From contig CAYFKJ010000003.1 in the NCBI GenBank assembly GCA_964343605.1, positions 372,001 to 436,000 on the forward strand: DNA of 64,000 nucleotides, read 5' to 3'. Source of the stretch: CAYFKJ01 sp964343605. GTDB lineage: Bacteria > Pseudomonadota > Alphaproteobacteria > UBA2966. Positions 16,626 through 25,666 of this stretch are shown piece after piece. Both the position numbers and the translations under genes were made by a program. Under the pieces are notes generated by a model. It did not search any database. It saw nothing but the letters and a program-made list of their open reading frames with translations, and was not told the origin of the DNA. Numbering within the stretch: position 1 is the first letter of the stretch; the number at the start of each line of letters is the position of its first letter.

Positions 16626-16730
16626 ATGTCAGACGATTTTCAGCACAAGCACGTAGCGCAGGTTGCAGGCGTTATCGTTTTGGCGGTACTCGTGGTCGGC
16701 TTGTTCGGTATCTACGTCAATATGGGTTAG
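16626..16730 (+). CDS. 34-residue single-TM small protein
   Basis: ATG 16626 follows a strong AAAGGGGGTGGA ribosome site and opens 34 codons ending at TAG 16728-16730. The product is a charged His-rich head (MSDDFQHKHVAQ) and one TM helix (VAGVIVLAVLVVGLFGIYV). It is too short for routine gene finding. Its stop overlaps that of the convergent 16727-16933 gene by 4 bp (TTAG). Function unknown. Confidence 0.55.
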   Translation: MSDDFQHKHVAQVAGVIVLAVLVVGLFGIYVNMG

Positions 16731-16933
16731 ATCTCCGACACGTTCGTGATGACGTAGCCGCGGGCCGGTGGATACCTGGATTCGGCTTTGCGCCGGGCGC
16801 CGGCTTCGTCGTTGGCTTTGAACTCGATGATGTGGGTATCCGCCCATTTGTCGTCGAGATCCTTGTGGCGCTTGCCGCTTTCAAGAGCTTCCACAACCTC
16901 GGCGTTGTAAATCGAGATTTCAAAATCGGGCAT
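16727..16933 (-). CDS. Small soluble hypothetical protein
   Basis: 68 residues from ATG 16933, with AGGGGAGA upstream. MPDFEISIYNAEVVEALESG, then KWADTHIIEFKANDEAGARR and RGYVITNVSEI, suggest a small alpha/beta fold. No family can be named. An open upstream extension to 17002 is unlikely given the good ribosome site. Confidence 0.6.
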   Translation of the reverse strand: MPDFEISIYNAEVVEALESGKRHKDLDDKWADTHIIEFKANDEAGARRKAESRYPPARGYVITNVSEI

Positions 16934-17048
16934 GAGCCGTCTCCCCTGATTTCGTCTCTTTCCCCCTAAATCTAATATTGGCCCTGATTCCTGGGCGATC
17001 AAAGAAATCTTTTGAGCTCCCGACTAGGTCGATCTGGCGGGCGTTGCC

Positions 17049-17813
17049 TTACATGGCGAGACTGAGGCCGTCGTCGACGACGATCATTTCCCCGGTCATG
17101 AAGTCTCCGGCTTTCGAGGCCAGCATCATAAGGGCGCCGTCGAGGTTCTCCGGCACACCGACGCGGCGGCGCAGGAAGCGTTTGACGAAGGCCTGCCCCG
17201 GCTCGCTGGCGAAGTAGTCGCGGTTCATCTCGGTTTCGATGTAACCGGGCGCGATGGCGTTGACGCGGATGTCGTAGCGCGCCCATTCCAGCGCCAGCGC
17301 TTTGGTCAGTTGCGCGACCGCAGCTTTCGACATGCAGTAAACCGACAGTTGGCTCATGGCGCGGACGGCCGCTAGTGAGGCGATATTGACGATCGCACCC
17401 CCATGGCCGTGCGATATCATCCGCTTTCCCACCTGCTGCGCCACCATGAAGACGCCTTTGGCATTGGTGTCCATGACGTCGTCGTAATCCTGCTCCGTCA
17501 TCTCCACCGCGGGTTTTTGCACGGCGATCCCGGCGTTGTTGACCAGTACCGACAGGGCGCCCAATTCGGTTTCCGCCGCATCGACGGCCTCGGCAATACT
17601 GGCGCTGTCGGTGACATCCATAGAGAACGCCATGGCGCGGCCGTCGAAGGCCGCAATTTCGTCGACCAGGTCCGCCAACCGGTCTGCCCGGCGGGCGCAG
17701 ACGGCGACTCGCGCGCCGGCACGTGCCAGGGTCAGCGCGAAATGATGCCCGAGGCCGCTTGAGGCTCCCGTCACCAGCACGGTCTGTCCGTTCATGGAAA
17801 ATGGGTTTGTCAC
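17049..17813 (-). CDS. Short-chain dehydrogenase/reductase
   Basis: 254 residues, classical SDR length. Cofactor loop TGASSGLG (residues 15-22), DVTDSASI, NNAG, catalytic Ser in NIASLAAV, and Tyr-x3-Lys in YCMSK are all present. CARRADRL after beta-2 suggests NADP preference. The end MTGEMIVVDDGLSLAM is typical. Substrate unknown; FabG-like or alcohol dehydrogenase roles are possible. Single gene on the minus strand. Confidence 0.88.
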   Translation of the reverse strand: MTNPFSMNGQTVLVTGASSGLGHHFALTLARAGARVAVCARRADRLADLVDEIAAFDGRAMAFSMDVTDSASIAEAVDAAETELGALSVLVNNAGIAVQKPAVEMTEQDYDDVMDTNAKGVFMVAQQVGKRMISHGHGGAIVNIASLAAVRAMSQLSVYCMSKAAVAQLTKALALEWARYDIRVNAIAPGYIETEMNRDYFASEPGQAFVKRFLRRRVGVPENLDGALMMLASKAGDFMTGEMIVVDDGLSLAM

Positions 17814-18024
17814 TTGATTACTCCGCTTATTGCCGACGATTTCTTGACATCCGTCAAATCGGGTCCCTGAAGGGCCGCGCTTTGAGGATAGGGTGAGCGC
17901 AGCGCGGCGGCAACAGCGGGCGAATTAAAGTTGCCGCTTTGCTTGTCAGGGCGTTCACGCCCTCATACATTATTGTTCGTGAAGGATAATCTCCTTTGGT
18001 TCTGTTCGCCTGATGGATGGTTTT

Positions 18025-19356
18025 ATGACCGCTTTTACCGCCCGGGTCCTGTTCTACGATGCAAATCCGGAAAGACCGCTGGACGCCAACGTAAAATTGC
18101 TGGCCCGCGGCTACCACTGCATGACCGCCGGCAATTCGGACGAACTGTTGGAATTGGCGCAATCCGAACATCCGGATGTCGTCATCATCAACACCAACCC
18201 GGGTGACGGCGAGGAAACCATCACGCTGGCTCTCAAGAACGTCTGGCGCGACCGTGCGGCGCCGGTGATCCTGATCGGCGATCGCGCCGATGTCGAACGC
18301 CGGGCACGGGCGCTTAACGAGGGCATCGCGGACTACCTGCCCCACGACTACCGCGACGTTGAGCTGTTCGCCAGGCTTCGTACCCTGGTGCGGCTCAACA
18401 CCATGCAGGAAGAACTCGACCGGCGCATCGCGACAGCGGAGCAGTACGGCATCAAGGACACGGTCCCCGCCTCCCCCGACGTCGAAATCGACGACGAAAA
18501 ACTCGTCGTCATCGGTGACAACGAATCGGCAAACGCAGAACTGACGGCGATGATCGGCGAAGATCGGGTGGCGCTCACGACAACGGTCGATCACGAAGTC
18601 ATGTCGGCCCTAACCTCGAGCAATCACGACGCCCTGGTCATTTCCTATGATTCCTCCGGGCGCGATTTCATGCTGCTGTGCCAGGACGTGCGCAACAACT
18701 CGCGGCTCTTCAATCTTCCTATTTTGGTCGTCGCGGACGCTGATTGTTTCGACGATCCGGACCAGCCCTATGAGGCCGGCGTCAGCGATGTCATTCATCG
18801 CCCCGTCGACAGTGAGGAACTGCAGAACCGCATCGATTCGCTGGTTACCCAGCAGCGCTACCGCTACGCCATGCGCAAGGTGTACGCCGACACGATGAGG
18901 CCGATGACGACGGACGGTCTGACCGGTTTATTCTGCCATGGATATTTCCACGAAAACCTCGCCCATCAGGTGGTGGACGCCCAGAAATGGCACAAGAACC
19001 TCACCGTCGCCTTGTTCGACGTGAAGAATATCGCTCAGTTCAATAAGGACTACGGCTATGTCGCCGGCGACTTGTTGATCCGCCAAATCGCCACGATGAT
19101 TACCGGATTGCTGCGGAGCGAGGACCTTTCCGCCCGCTACGGCGGCGATGAGTTCATCGTCGCCCTGCCGGAAACACCGCCCGAGGTGGCGGGGGTTGCG
19201 TTACGCCGCATCGCTTCGGTCATCGGCGCCACCGAGTTCGCCGTGGCCGACATGATGGAGGCTGTCCCGGTATACCTGCAGGTCGGCGTCGCTAGCGTCG
19301 AAGAGGGCGACACCGCCGAAAGTTTGATCGATCGGGCCAGAGCGGACCTCAAATAG
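18025..19356 (+). CDS. PleD-like diguanylate cyclase with two degenerate receivers
   Basis: 443 residues from ATG 18025 (an ATG at 18013 adds four). Two receiver-like domains (about 5-125 and 155-285) precede a GGDEF domain (about 295-443), the PleD layout. The first receiver lacks the phosphorylated Asp (DVVIINTNPG where Asp is expected), and its Thr and Lys switch residues also differ (ILIGD, YLPHD). The second has ISYDSSG at that place. The GGDEF motif is intact (373-377), with an I-site RSED at 364-367 five residues before it. It should make cyclic di-GMP with product inhibition, but control by ordinary phosphorylation of receiver 1 seems lost. Followed 9 bp later by the FrnE-like gene. 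Confidence 0.85.
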   Translation: MTAFTARVLFYDANPERPLDANVKLLARGYHCMTAGNSDELLELAQSEHPDVVIINTNPGDGEETITLALKNVWRDRAAPVILIGDRADVERRARALNEGIADYLPHDYRDVELFARLRTLVRLNTMQEELDRRIATAEQYGIKDTVPASPDVEIDDEKLVVIGDNESANAELTAMIGEDRVALTTTVDHEVMSALTSSNHDALVISYDSSGRDFMLLCQDVRNNSRLFNLPILVVADADCFDDPDQPYEAGVSDVIHRPVDSEELQNRIDSLVTQQRYRYAMRKVYADTMRPMTTDGLTGLFCHGYFHENLAHQVVDAQKWHKNLTVALFDVKNIAQFNKDYGYVAGDLLIRQIATMITGLLRSEDLSARYGGDEFIVALPETPPEVAGVALRRIASVIGATEFAVADMMEAVPVYLQVGVASVEEGDTAESLIDRARADLK

Positions 19357-19365
19357 GCGCTGGCC

Positions 19366-20028
19366 ATGCATATCGACATCATCTCCGACACCGTTTGTCC
19401 GTGGTGCTTTATCGGCAAGCGGCGCTTCGAGCGCGCCGCGGCTGAACGGCCAGAGACCGAGTTCACGGTGTCCTGGCGCCCCTACCAGCTCAATCCGGAT
19501 ATGCCGGAAGAAGGCATGGACCGCCACGAATACGTCACGACCAAATTCGGCGGCGATGAAAACGCCCGGGAAATCTACGAGCGCGTCCGCCTGGTCGGAG
19601 AGAGCGAGGACATTCCCTTCGCCTTCGATCTGGTGCAACGCACGCCCAACACCGTCGACAGCCATCGCCTGATTCGCTGGGCCGAGGGCGCGGGCGTCCA
19701 AAACGCCGTGGTGGAGAAGCTTTTTCAACGCTACTTCCTCGAAGGCGCCGATATCGGCGAGGTCGAAGTTCTGATGGAAATCGCCGAGGAAGTCGGCATG
19801 GACGCCGACTTGGTCGGCGAACTGCTCGAGCGCGGCGATGACCGCGAAGAAATTCAGGCGGAGAACCAAAAATTCCGCGAAATGGGCGTCACCGGCGTTC
19901 CCTGCTTCATCGTCGACCGCAAGTACGTCGTCATGGGCGCACAGGAACCGGAGATGTTTCTCCAATTGTTCGAGTCCATGGAAAACGAAGCTGCCGCTGA
20001 AGACGCAGACGCGGCGGACGAGGAATAA
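19366..20028 (+). CDS. FrnE-like DsbA-family oxidoreductase
   Basis: 220 residues, cytoplasmic (no signal peptide). SDTVCPWCFIGKRRFE carries the CPWC redox pair (Cys11, Cys14). SWRPYQLNPDMPEEGMDRHEY, NTVDSHRLIRWA and GVTGVPCFIVDRKYVVMGAQ (cis-Pro loop) are characteristic of FrnE/2-hydroxychromene-isomerase-like DsbA proteins. The C-terminus is an acidic Ala/Glu/Asp tail. It probably acts as a thiol oxidoreductase or isomerase. Start ATG 19366 is 9 bp after the diguanylate cyclase. Confidence 0.88.
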   Translation: MHIDIISDTVCPWCFIGKRRFERAAAERPETEFTVSWRPYQLNPDMPEEGMDRHEYVTTKFGGDENAREIYERVRLVGESEDIPFAFDLVQRTPNTVDSHRLIRWAEGAGVQNAVVEKLFQRYFLEGADIGEVEVLMEIAEEVGMDADLVGELLERGDDREEIQAENQKFREMGVTGVPCFIVDRKYVVMGAQEPEMFLQLFESMENEAAAEDADAADEE

Positions 20029-20048
20029 ATCCGCCGCTCTTCCGGTCC

Positions 20049-20963
20049 ATGAGCATGCCGTCAGCCGGAAGCCCCTCCCTCCTTGCCCAACTCGACAACG
20101 TCGTAAGAACATTCGGTAACGTCAAAGCGCTGAACGGCATCAGTCTTGATGTCCATGCGGGCGAGGCCGTGGCCTTTCTCGGTCCCAACGGTGCGGGAAA
20201 ATCGACCACGATCAGTGTGCTGCTCGGACTGCTGCGACCAACGAGCGGACAGGTGACGCTCTGCGGCAAACCGCCCTGGCGTCCCGCCGCCCGCCGAACC
20301 ATCGGCGCCACGCCCCAGGAGACGGATTTTCCGCCGAATTTGTCGGTGACCGAACTGCTGACCTTGGTTGCCAGTCATTTCGACATGCCCACACCCATCC
20401 CCGAACTTCTGGCTGACTTCGACTTGGCGGGCTTGAAGGACCGCACGGCGACCAAACTCAGTGGCGGCGAGCGTCGCCGTCTCGCCCTGGCGATGGCCTT
20501 TGCCGGAAACCCGGAGGCCGTGTTTCTCGACGAGCCCACCTCGGGCCTTGATGTCGAAGCCCGACGGACATTCTGGAGTGCTGTATCCAAGTATCATAAC
20601 GACGGCGGCACCGTCTTCCTCACCACGCACCACATGGAAGAGGCCGAGGCCCTGGCGGAACGGGTTATCCTGATCAATCAGGGCCGTATTGTGCAGCAGG
20701 GCCGCGTTGCCGACATCAAGGCCCGGGTGAACTTCAAGCGCCTGCGGTTCCACGCGGCGCAAATTCCGGACCTGGCAGCGTTTTCCACGGCAACAATGAA
20801 CGACGGCTGGGTAACCGTTTCGACGCCCGACGCCGACGAATTGGTCCGCACGATGATCGCCGAGGGAGTGGAATTCCAGGAATTGGAGATCGAACCGGTA
20901 AGCCTGGAGGAAGCCGTGGTTAGCGCCTTGCGCGACCCCCTTTCGGGAGACGACGGCACATGA
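20049..20963 (+). CDS. ABC-2 type exporter ATPase
   Basis: 304 residues. Walker A GPNGAGKST (45-53), Q-loop ATPQETDF, signature LSGGERRR, Walker B AVFLDEPTSGLD and H-loop TTHHMEEAEALAE, followed by a roughly 70-residue C-terminal domain as in drug or daunorubicin-type exporters. The gene overlaps the permease gene by ATGA. Together they form an ABC-2 efflux half-transporter pair; the substrate cannot be inferred. An alternative in-frame ATG lies at 20055. Confidence 0.92.
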   Translation: MSMPSAGSPSLLAQLDNVVRTFGNVKALNGISLDVHAGEAVAFLGPNGAGKSTTISVLLGLLRPTSGQVTLCGKPPWRPAARRTIGATPQETDFPPNLSVTELLTLVASHFDMPTPIPELLADFDLAGLKDRTATKLSGGERRRLALAMAFAGNPEAVFLDEPTSGLDVEARRTFWSAVSKYHNDGGTVFLTTHHMEEAEALAERVILINQGRIVQQGRVADIKARVNFKRLRFHAAQIPDLAAFSTATMNDGWVTVSTPDADELVRTMIAEGVEFQELEIEPVSLEEAVVSALRDPLSGDDGT

Positions 20964-21706
20964 CGGCATTCAGGCTGACCATCGCCCACGGCAAAGCGGA
21001 GCTACTTTCGCTGTTGCGTGCGCCGGGCTATCTCGTGCCGACCGTCATCTTCCCGGCCATGCTTTTCTCCTTCTTCGGTCTCAATCCGGCGCGCGAACAC
21101 AGCGCCGCCGCTGCCGCCATATTGGCCTCCTGGAGCGTTTATGCGGTGTTGGGCGTCGCCTTCTACCAGTTCGGCGTGGGCTTCGCCCAGGAGCGGGAGA
21201 TGCACTGGACGACGTATCTCAGAACCCTGCCCGCCGGCGCCGCCCCCCGATTGGTCGCCCAACTGGCGGTCGCCGTAATATTTGCAGTGGCGGCGGTCGG
21301 GGTCCTGTGGCTGCTTGTCTTCGCTGCCACGCCGGTCAACCTGAGCGGCGATCAGCTTGTGCGCCTCCTTCTGGCCTTGGCCTTCGGCGCCATTCCTTTT
21401 GCCGCGCTGGGCATGGCGATCGGGTTCAGCGTTAGTGCCAAGGCCGCGGTGCCCATCGCAAATTTGCTTTATCTGCCGATGGCGTTTGCCGGCGGGCTGT
21501 GGCTGCCGCCCGACAACCTGCCAACAGTAATTCAGGATGTCTCGCCCTATGTGCCGACCCGTATGTTCGGAGAAATCGTTTGGTCGATCACAGGCAACAG
21601 ACCCCTGCCCGTCGCCGACGTCGCCGGCCTTGCCGCTTACGGCGCCGCCTTCCTGGCCTTTGCGGCGTGGCGCTACCAGACGGAGGAACGGAAGCGGTTC
21701 AGGTAG
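20960..21706 (+). CDS. ABC-2 type exporter permease
   Basis: 248 residues with six predicted TM segments, starting with GYLVPTVIFPAMLFSFFGL and ending GLAAYGAAFLAFAAWRY. The NLLYLPMAFAGGLWLPPDNL segment followed by SPYVPTRMFGEIVW is the common ABC2_membrane signature. It starts by a 4-bp overlap with the ATPase gene, so the two are translationally coupled. Convergent with mfd, whose end lies 17 bp downstream. Confidence 0.88.
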   Translation: MTAFRLTIAHGKAELLSLLRAPGYLVPTVIFPAMLFSFFGLNPAREHSAAAAAILASWSVYAVLGVAFYQFGVGFAQEREMHWTTYLRTLPAGAAPRLVAQLAVAVIFAVAAVGVLWLLVFAATPVNLSGDQLVRLLLALAFGAIPFAALGMAIGFSVSAKAAVPIANLLYLPMAFAGGLWLPPDNLPTVIQDVSPYVPTRMFGEIVWSITGNRPLPVADVAGLAAYGAAFLAFAAWRYQTEERKRFR

Positions 21707-21722
21707 TTCACTCTGAGGCCTT

Positions 21723-24700
21723 TCAAACCCCCGCCGAATTAATTTCCGCCAAACGTCCCAAAAGATGATTTACGCCCTTGATGCGGGAGTCGCCGTCGGT
21801 CCAGTCGCGGCGATAGACGAGCTTTTGATCGGGGCGGAGCTTGGCGGTGCCGGCCTGTTTTGAGATGAACTCCACGAGGCCCGCCGGATTGGTCACGGCG
21901 TTCTCGCGGAAGGTGACAGTGGCACCCTTGGGACCGGCATCGAGCTTTTCCACCCCCGCCCGGCGGCAAAGCTGTTTGACGGTAACGATCCCCAGCAGGT
22001 GCTCGACGTCGTCGGGCAAGGGGCCGAAACGGTCGATCAGTTCGGCGGCGAAGGCGTCGATCTCGGCCCGCCCTTCGAGTTGCGAGAGACGGCGGTATAG
22101 GCCCAGGCGGACATCGAGATCGGTGATGTAGGTTTCCGGAATCAGGACGGAAGTACCGAGGTTGAGTTGCGGCGTCCATTGCTCGGGCGCATCTTCCGCC
22201 CTGCCGCCGCCGCGCGCGGCCGCCACGGCCTCCTCCAGCATCTGTTGGTAAAGTTCGATGCCGACCTCGCGGATGTGGCCGGACTGTTCCTCCCCCAGCA
22301 GGTTTCCGGCGCCCCGGATGTCGAGATCGTGGCTTGCCAGGCTGAATCCGGCACCCAGGCCTTCCAGCGACTGCATGACCTTGAGGCGCTTTTCCGCGGC
22401 TTCCGTAGGGATGCGCTTGGGCGGCAGCGTGAAGTAGGCGTACCCCCTGATCTTCGAGCGGCCGATACGGCCCCGCAACTGGTAGAGCTGCGAGAGCCCG
22501 AACATGTCGGCGCGGTGGATGATCATGGTGTTGGCGGTGGGAATGTCGAGGCCGGATTCAACGATGTTGGTTGAGATCAGCACATCGACCGTACCTTCGT
22601 AAAAAGCGTTCATCACCCGGTCGAGGTCATTGGAAGCCATGCGGCCGTGGGCGATGGCGGTTTTGACCTCCGGGATCTGTTCCTTGATGAATTTGACGAT
22701 TTCGTCGATGTCGGAAATGCGCGGACAGACGTAGAAGGTCTGCCCCCCGCGGTAGTGCTCGCGCAAAATCGCCTCGCGCGCCACCACTGGATCGAACGGC
22801 AGGATGAAGGTACGGACGGCCAGGCGGTCGACTGGCGGCGTGGCGATCAGGCTCAGTTCACGCACACCGGAGAAGGCAAGCTGCAGGGTGCGGGGAATGG
22901 GCGTCGCCGTCAGCGTCAGGACGTGAACGTCGGAGCGCAAGTTCTTCAGTCGTTCCTTGTGGGCCACGCCGAAGTGCTGTTCCTCGTCCACCAGGACCAG
23001 GCCCAGGTTATCGAACTGGATGCTCTTGGCCAGGAGGGCATGCGTGCCGATCACGATGTCCACCTGCCCGGCCGCCAATCCTTCCTTTGTTTCCGCCGCC
23101 TGTTTGGCCGTCACGAAGCGCGATAGCTGGCCGATGCGGACGGGCCAGCCGGTGAAGCGGTCAGTAAAGGTCTTGAAGTGCTGTCGCGCCAGCAACGTCG
23201 TGGGGGCGATCAGCGCGACCTGTCGGCCTGCCATGACCGCGACGAAGGCGCTGCGCAAAGCCACCTCGGTCTTGCCGAAGCCGACGTCGCCGCAAACCAG
23301 CCGGTCCATGGGCCGGCCCGACGAGAGATCGCCGATAACGTCGTCGATGGCGCCCTGCTGGTCCTCTGTCTCGTGGAAGGGGAAGCGGGCGCAGAACTCG
23401 TCGTAGAGGCCGCTCGGCGGATTCATGGATTCGCCGGACCGGAGTTCGCGCTCGGCGGCGATTCTGATCAGTTGGTCCGCCATGTCCTTGATGCGTTTCT
23501 TGGCGCGCGACTTCCGGGCCTGCCAGCCGCTGCCGCCCAGTTTGTCGAGCTGCACCTCGGCGTCTTCCGAGCCGTAGCGGGAGATCACCTCGATGTTTTC
23601 CACCGGGATATAGAGCTTGTCGCCGCCGTCGTAGATCAGCAGAACGCAGTCGTGGGGCGCGCCGGTGACGTCGAGCACTTCCAAAGCCTCGAATCGTCCG
23701 ATGCCGTGTTCGACGTGCACGACGTAATCGCCGGGCGTCAGTGAGGAGGCCTCGGCAATGAAGTTTTCGGCCTGGCGGTTACGCTTAGGCGGCCGGATCA
23801 GGCGGTCGCCGAGAATATCCTGTTCGCCGATGACGGCGACATCGGCGGTTTCGAAGCCGTGCTCCAGCCCCAGCACCGCCAAAGCGATATCACCGTCCGG
23901 CAACGACCGGACCGAATGCCAGTTGGAGATGGGTTTCAAGCCCTCGATGCCGTGATCGGCCAGCACGACGCTCAGGCGATCGCGGGCGCCTTCGGTATAG
24001 CCGGCGACGATAACCCGGACCCCACGACGGCGAAGGTCGGAAATATGGCCGGCGACAGCGTCGAAGACGTTGGTGTCGGGTTGGGCCCGTTCGGGTGCGA
24101 AATCCCGGCCGGGCTTGCCGCCGGCGTCGCGGATCTGCTTGCTTTCGGTGTTCAGGCTGACGGGCGCCGAGAACGGGGAGAACGCCGCGACGGTCCGGTC
24201 CGCGGTAACCGTTTCCCACTCAGCCGCAGATAAATAGAGCTCTTCCGGCTTCAGGGGGCGGTAGACGGCACCGCCACCCAGCGCCTCCCCTTCCCCCGCC
24301 CGCTGTCCGGTCACCCGGGCCTCGTAATAGTCGTTGATCGCCTCCAGCCGGGCTGAACGGGCTTCGTCGTCGTGGTGATCGAGCGACACGGCCGCACCGG
24401 GTACGTAGGCGAACAGGGTTTCCAGTTCCTCATGGAACAACGGCAACCAGTGTTCCATGCCCATATGCTTGCGGCCGGCGGAAACGGCTTCGTACAAGGG
24501 ATCCCCCTCGCCCGTGGCCGCGCCGAAGCGTTGGCCGTAACCCGCCCGAAAGCGCGCGATCGCTTCGGTGTCGAGGAAGACTTCGCTCACCGGCTCCAGC
24601 GAGAAGCCGTCTTCGCGGCCCACGGTCAATTGCGATAGCGGGTCGAATCGCCGCACGGATTCGAGATTGTCGCCGAACAAATCCACGCGCAGGGGCATCT

Positions 24701-25232
24701 CGTCGCCGGGCGGGTAGATGTCCACGATACCGCCGCGCACCGCGTATTCGCCGGGTTCGCGGACGGTCCCGGTTCGTGAATAGCCGTCCCGTGCCAGGTA
24801 CGCCAGCAGCGCATCTAGATCGACGTTTCCGCCGACCTCGCCGCGGAAGCTGGCCGAAGTCACGATGGCGCGCGAGGGAACGCGCTGCAGGGCGGCGTTC
24901 ACCGTTGTCAGGACGATGCGAGGATGGTCGGGCTCGGGGGCGGCGGCCAATCGCCAGAGAGCGTCCATGCGCCGGCCTGCGATAACCGGATTGGGCGATA
25001 CGCGGTCGTAGGGAAGGCAATCCCAGGCAGGAAACTCGACGACTTCGGTTTCCGGGCTGAAGAATTCCAGCGCGCCGGCGAGTTGCGCCATGCGGGCGTC
25101 ATCGCGCGTGACATGGATGATGCCGCCGGCCGGGGCGGCTGATGCCGCCAGGATCAGGGCGTCAAGCCCCTCCGGTGCGCCCCCGACCTCAATTCGCTTG
25201 ATATCTGGGGGTATATTATCGAATAAATTCAA
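21723..25232 (-). CDS. mfd: Transcription-repair coupling factor
   Basis: 1169 residues, full length. Domains in order: UvrB-like N-terminal modules (1 to about 450), CarD-type RNA-polymerase-interaction domain (TPGDYVVHVEHGIGRFEALE), RecG-like SF2 translocase with Walker A in VCGDVGFGKTEVALR, DEEQ box (LVDEEQHFGVAHKE) and TATPIPRTLQ, then the TRG motif region (ADMFGLSQLYQLRGRIGRS) and the C-terminal UvrA-binding autoinhibitory domain. Mfd removes RNA polymerase stalled at lesions and recruits UvrA. The start overlaps the sdhE stop by 4 bp (ATGA), an arrangement common in alphaproteobacteria. Confidence 0.97.
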   Translation of the reverse strand: MNLFDNIPPDIKRIEVGGAPEGLDALILAASAAPAGGIIHVTRDDARMAQLAGALEFFSPETEVVEFPAWDCLPYDRVSPNPVIAGRRMDALWRLAAAPEPDHPRIVLTTVNAALQRVPSRAIVTSASFRGEVGGNVDLDALLAYLARDGYSRTGTVREPGEYAVRGGIVDIYPPGDEMPLRVDLFGDNLESVRRFDPLSQLTVGREDGFSLEPVSEVFLDTEAIARFRAGYGQRFGAATGEGDPLYEAVSAGRKHMGMEHWLPLFHEELETLFAYVPGAAVSLDHHDDEARSARLEAINDYYEARVTGQRAGEGEALGGGAVYRPLKPEELYLSAAEWETVTADRTVAAFSPFSAPVSLNTESKQIRDAGGKPGRDFAPERAQPDTNVFDAVAGHISDLRRRGVRVIVAGYTEGARDRLSVVLADHGIEGLKPISNWHSVRSLPDGDIALAVLGLEHGFETADVAVIGEQDILGDRLIRPPKRNRQAENFIAEASSLTPGDYVVHVEHGIGRFEALEVLDVTGAPHDCVLLIYDGGDKLYIPVENIEVISRYGSEDAEVQLDKLGGSGWQARKSRAKKRIKDMADQLIRIAAERELRSGESMNPPSGLYDEFCARFPFHETEDQQGAIDDVIGDLSSGRPMDRLVCGDVGFGKTEVALRSAFVAVMAGRQVALIAPTTLLARQHFKTFTDRFTGWPVRIGQLSRFVTAKQAAETKEGLAAGQVDIVIGTHALLAKSIQFDNLGLVLVDEEQHFGVAHKERLKNLRSDVHVLTLTATPIPRTLQLAFSGVRELSLIATPPVDRLAVRTFILPFDPVVAREAILREHYRGGQTFYVCPRISDIDEIVKFIKEQIPEVKTAIAHGRMASNDLDRVMNAFYEGTVDVLISTNIVESGLDIPTANTMIIHRADMFGLSQLYQLRGRIGRSKIRGYAYFTLPPKRIPTEAAEKRLKVMQSLEGLGAGFSLASHDLDIRGAGNLLGEEQSGHIREVGIELYQQMLEEAVAAARGGGRAEDAPEQWTPQLNLGTSVLIPETYITDLDVRLGLYRRLSQLEGRAEIDAFAAELIDRFGPLPDDVEHLLGIVTVKQLCRRAGVEKLDAGPKGATVTFRENAVTNPAGLVEFISKQAGTAKLRPDQKLVYRRDWTDGDSRIKGVNHLLGRLAEINSAGV

Positions 25233-25519
25233 TCTCTTGATCCGGCAAACTTAAAGTTTTGCAGGAGCTTCATAACCGGGGTGTCATGGTTGCTCGGCGG
25301 CGTTTCCTTGCCGGTCACCCAGGCGAAGACATCGGGGTCGCTTTCCTCCAACAGGGCCTCGTAGGCATCCAGCTCCGTGTCGCCGAAATCCGACAAATGC
25401 CGATCCGCGAACGTGCCGAGAAGAAGATCCGTCTCCTTCAGGCCCCGGTGCCAACTGCGGAAGCGAAGACGCTTGCGGCGAACCTCAATGGCTTCATCCG
25501 GGGCGCTGTTCATGGTCAT
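25229..25519 (-). CDS. sdhE: FAD assembly factor SdhE (succinate dehydrogenase assembly factor 2)
   Basis: 96 residues. The family motif RSWHRGLKETDLLLG contains the conserved RGxxE needed for covalent flavinylation of SdhA. The helical bundle continues through LDAYEALLEESDPDVFAWVTG. It is encoded just before mfd with an ATGA overlap and divergent from recG, a recurrent alphaproteobacterial gene order. The start is the first ATG of an MTM pair; either is possible. Confidence 0.93.
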   Translation of the reverse strand: MTMNSAPDEAIEVRRKRLRFRSWHRGLKETDLLLGTFADRHLSDFGDTELDAYEALLEESDPDVFAWVTGKETPPSNHDTPVMKLLQNFKFAGSRD

Positions 25520-25666
25520 TTCTCCAACACAAAGGGCCCGCCACGAAAATCGGGGCGGGGTGCCAAGAGGATATAATGCGATTGGGTCGCTGTGTCAGCC
25601 CCCAGCGAAATTTAGCGCCCGGCATCGCTGGCGGCGGTCAGGACCATAAGCTAATCTCCCGGTGTC

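Noticed and set aside
19201..20112. 303-codon minus-strand frame
   Set aside because: Shadow of the diguanylate cyclase and FrnE-like genes.
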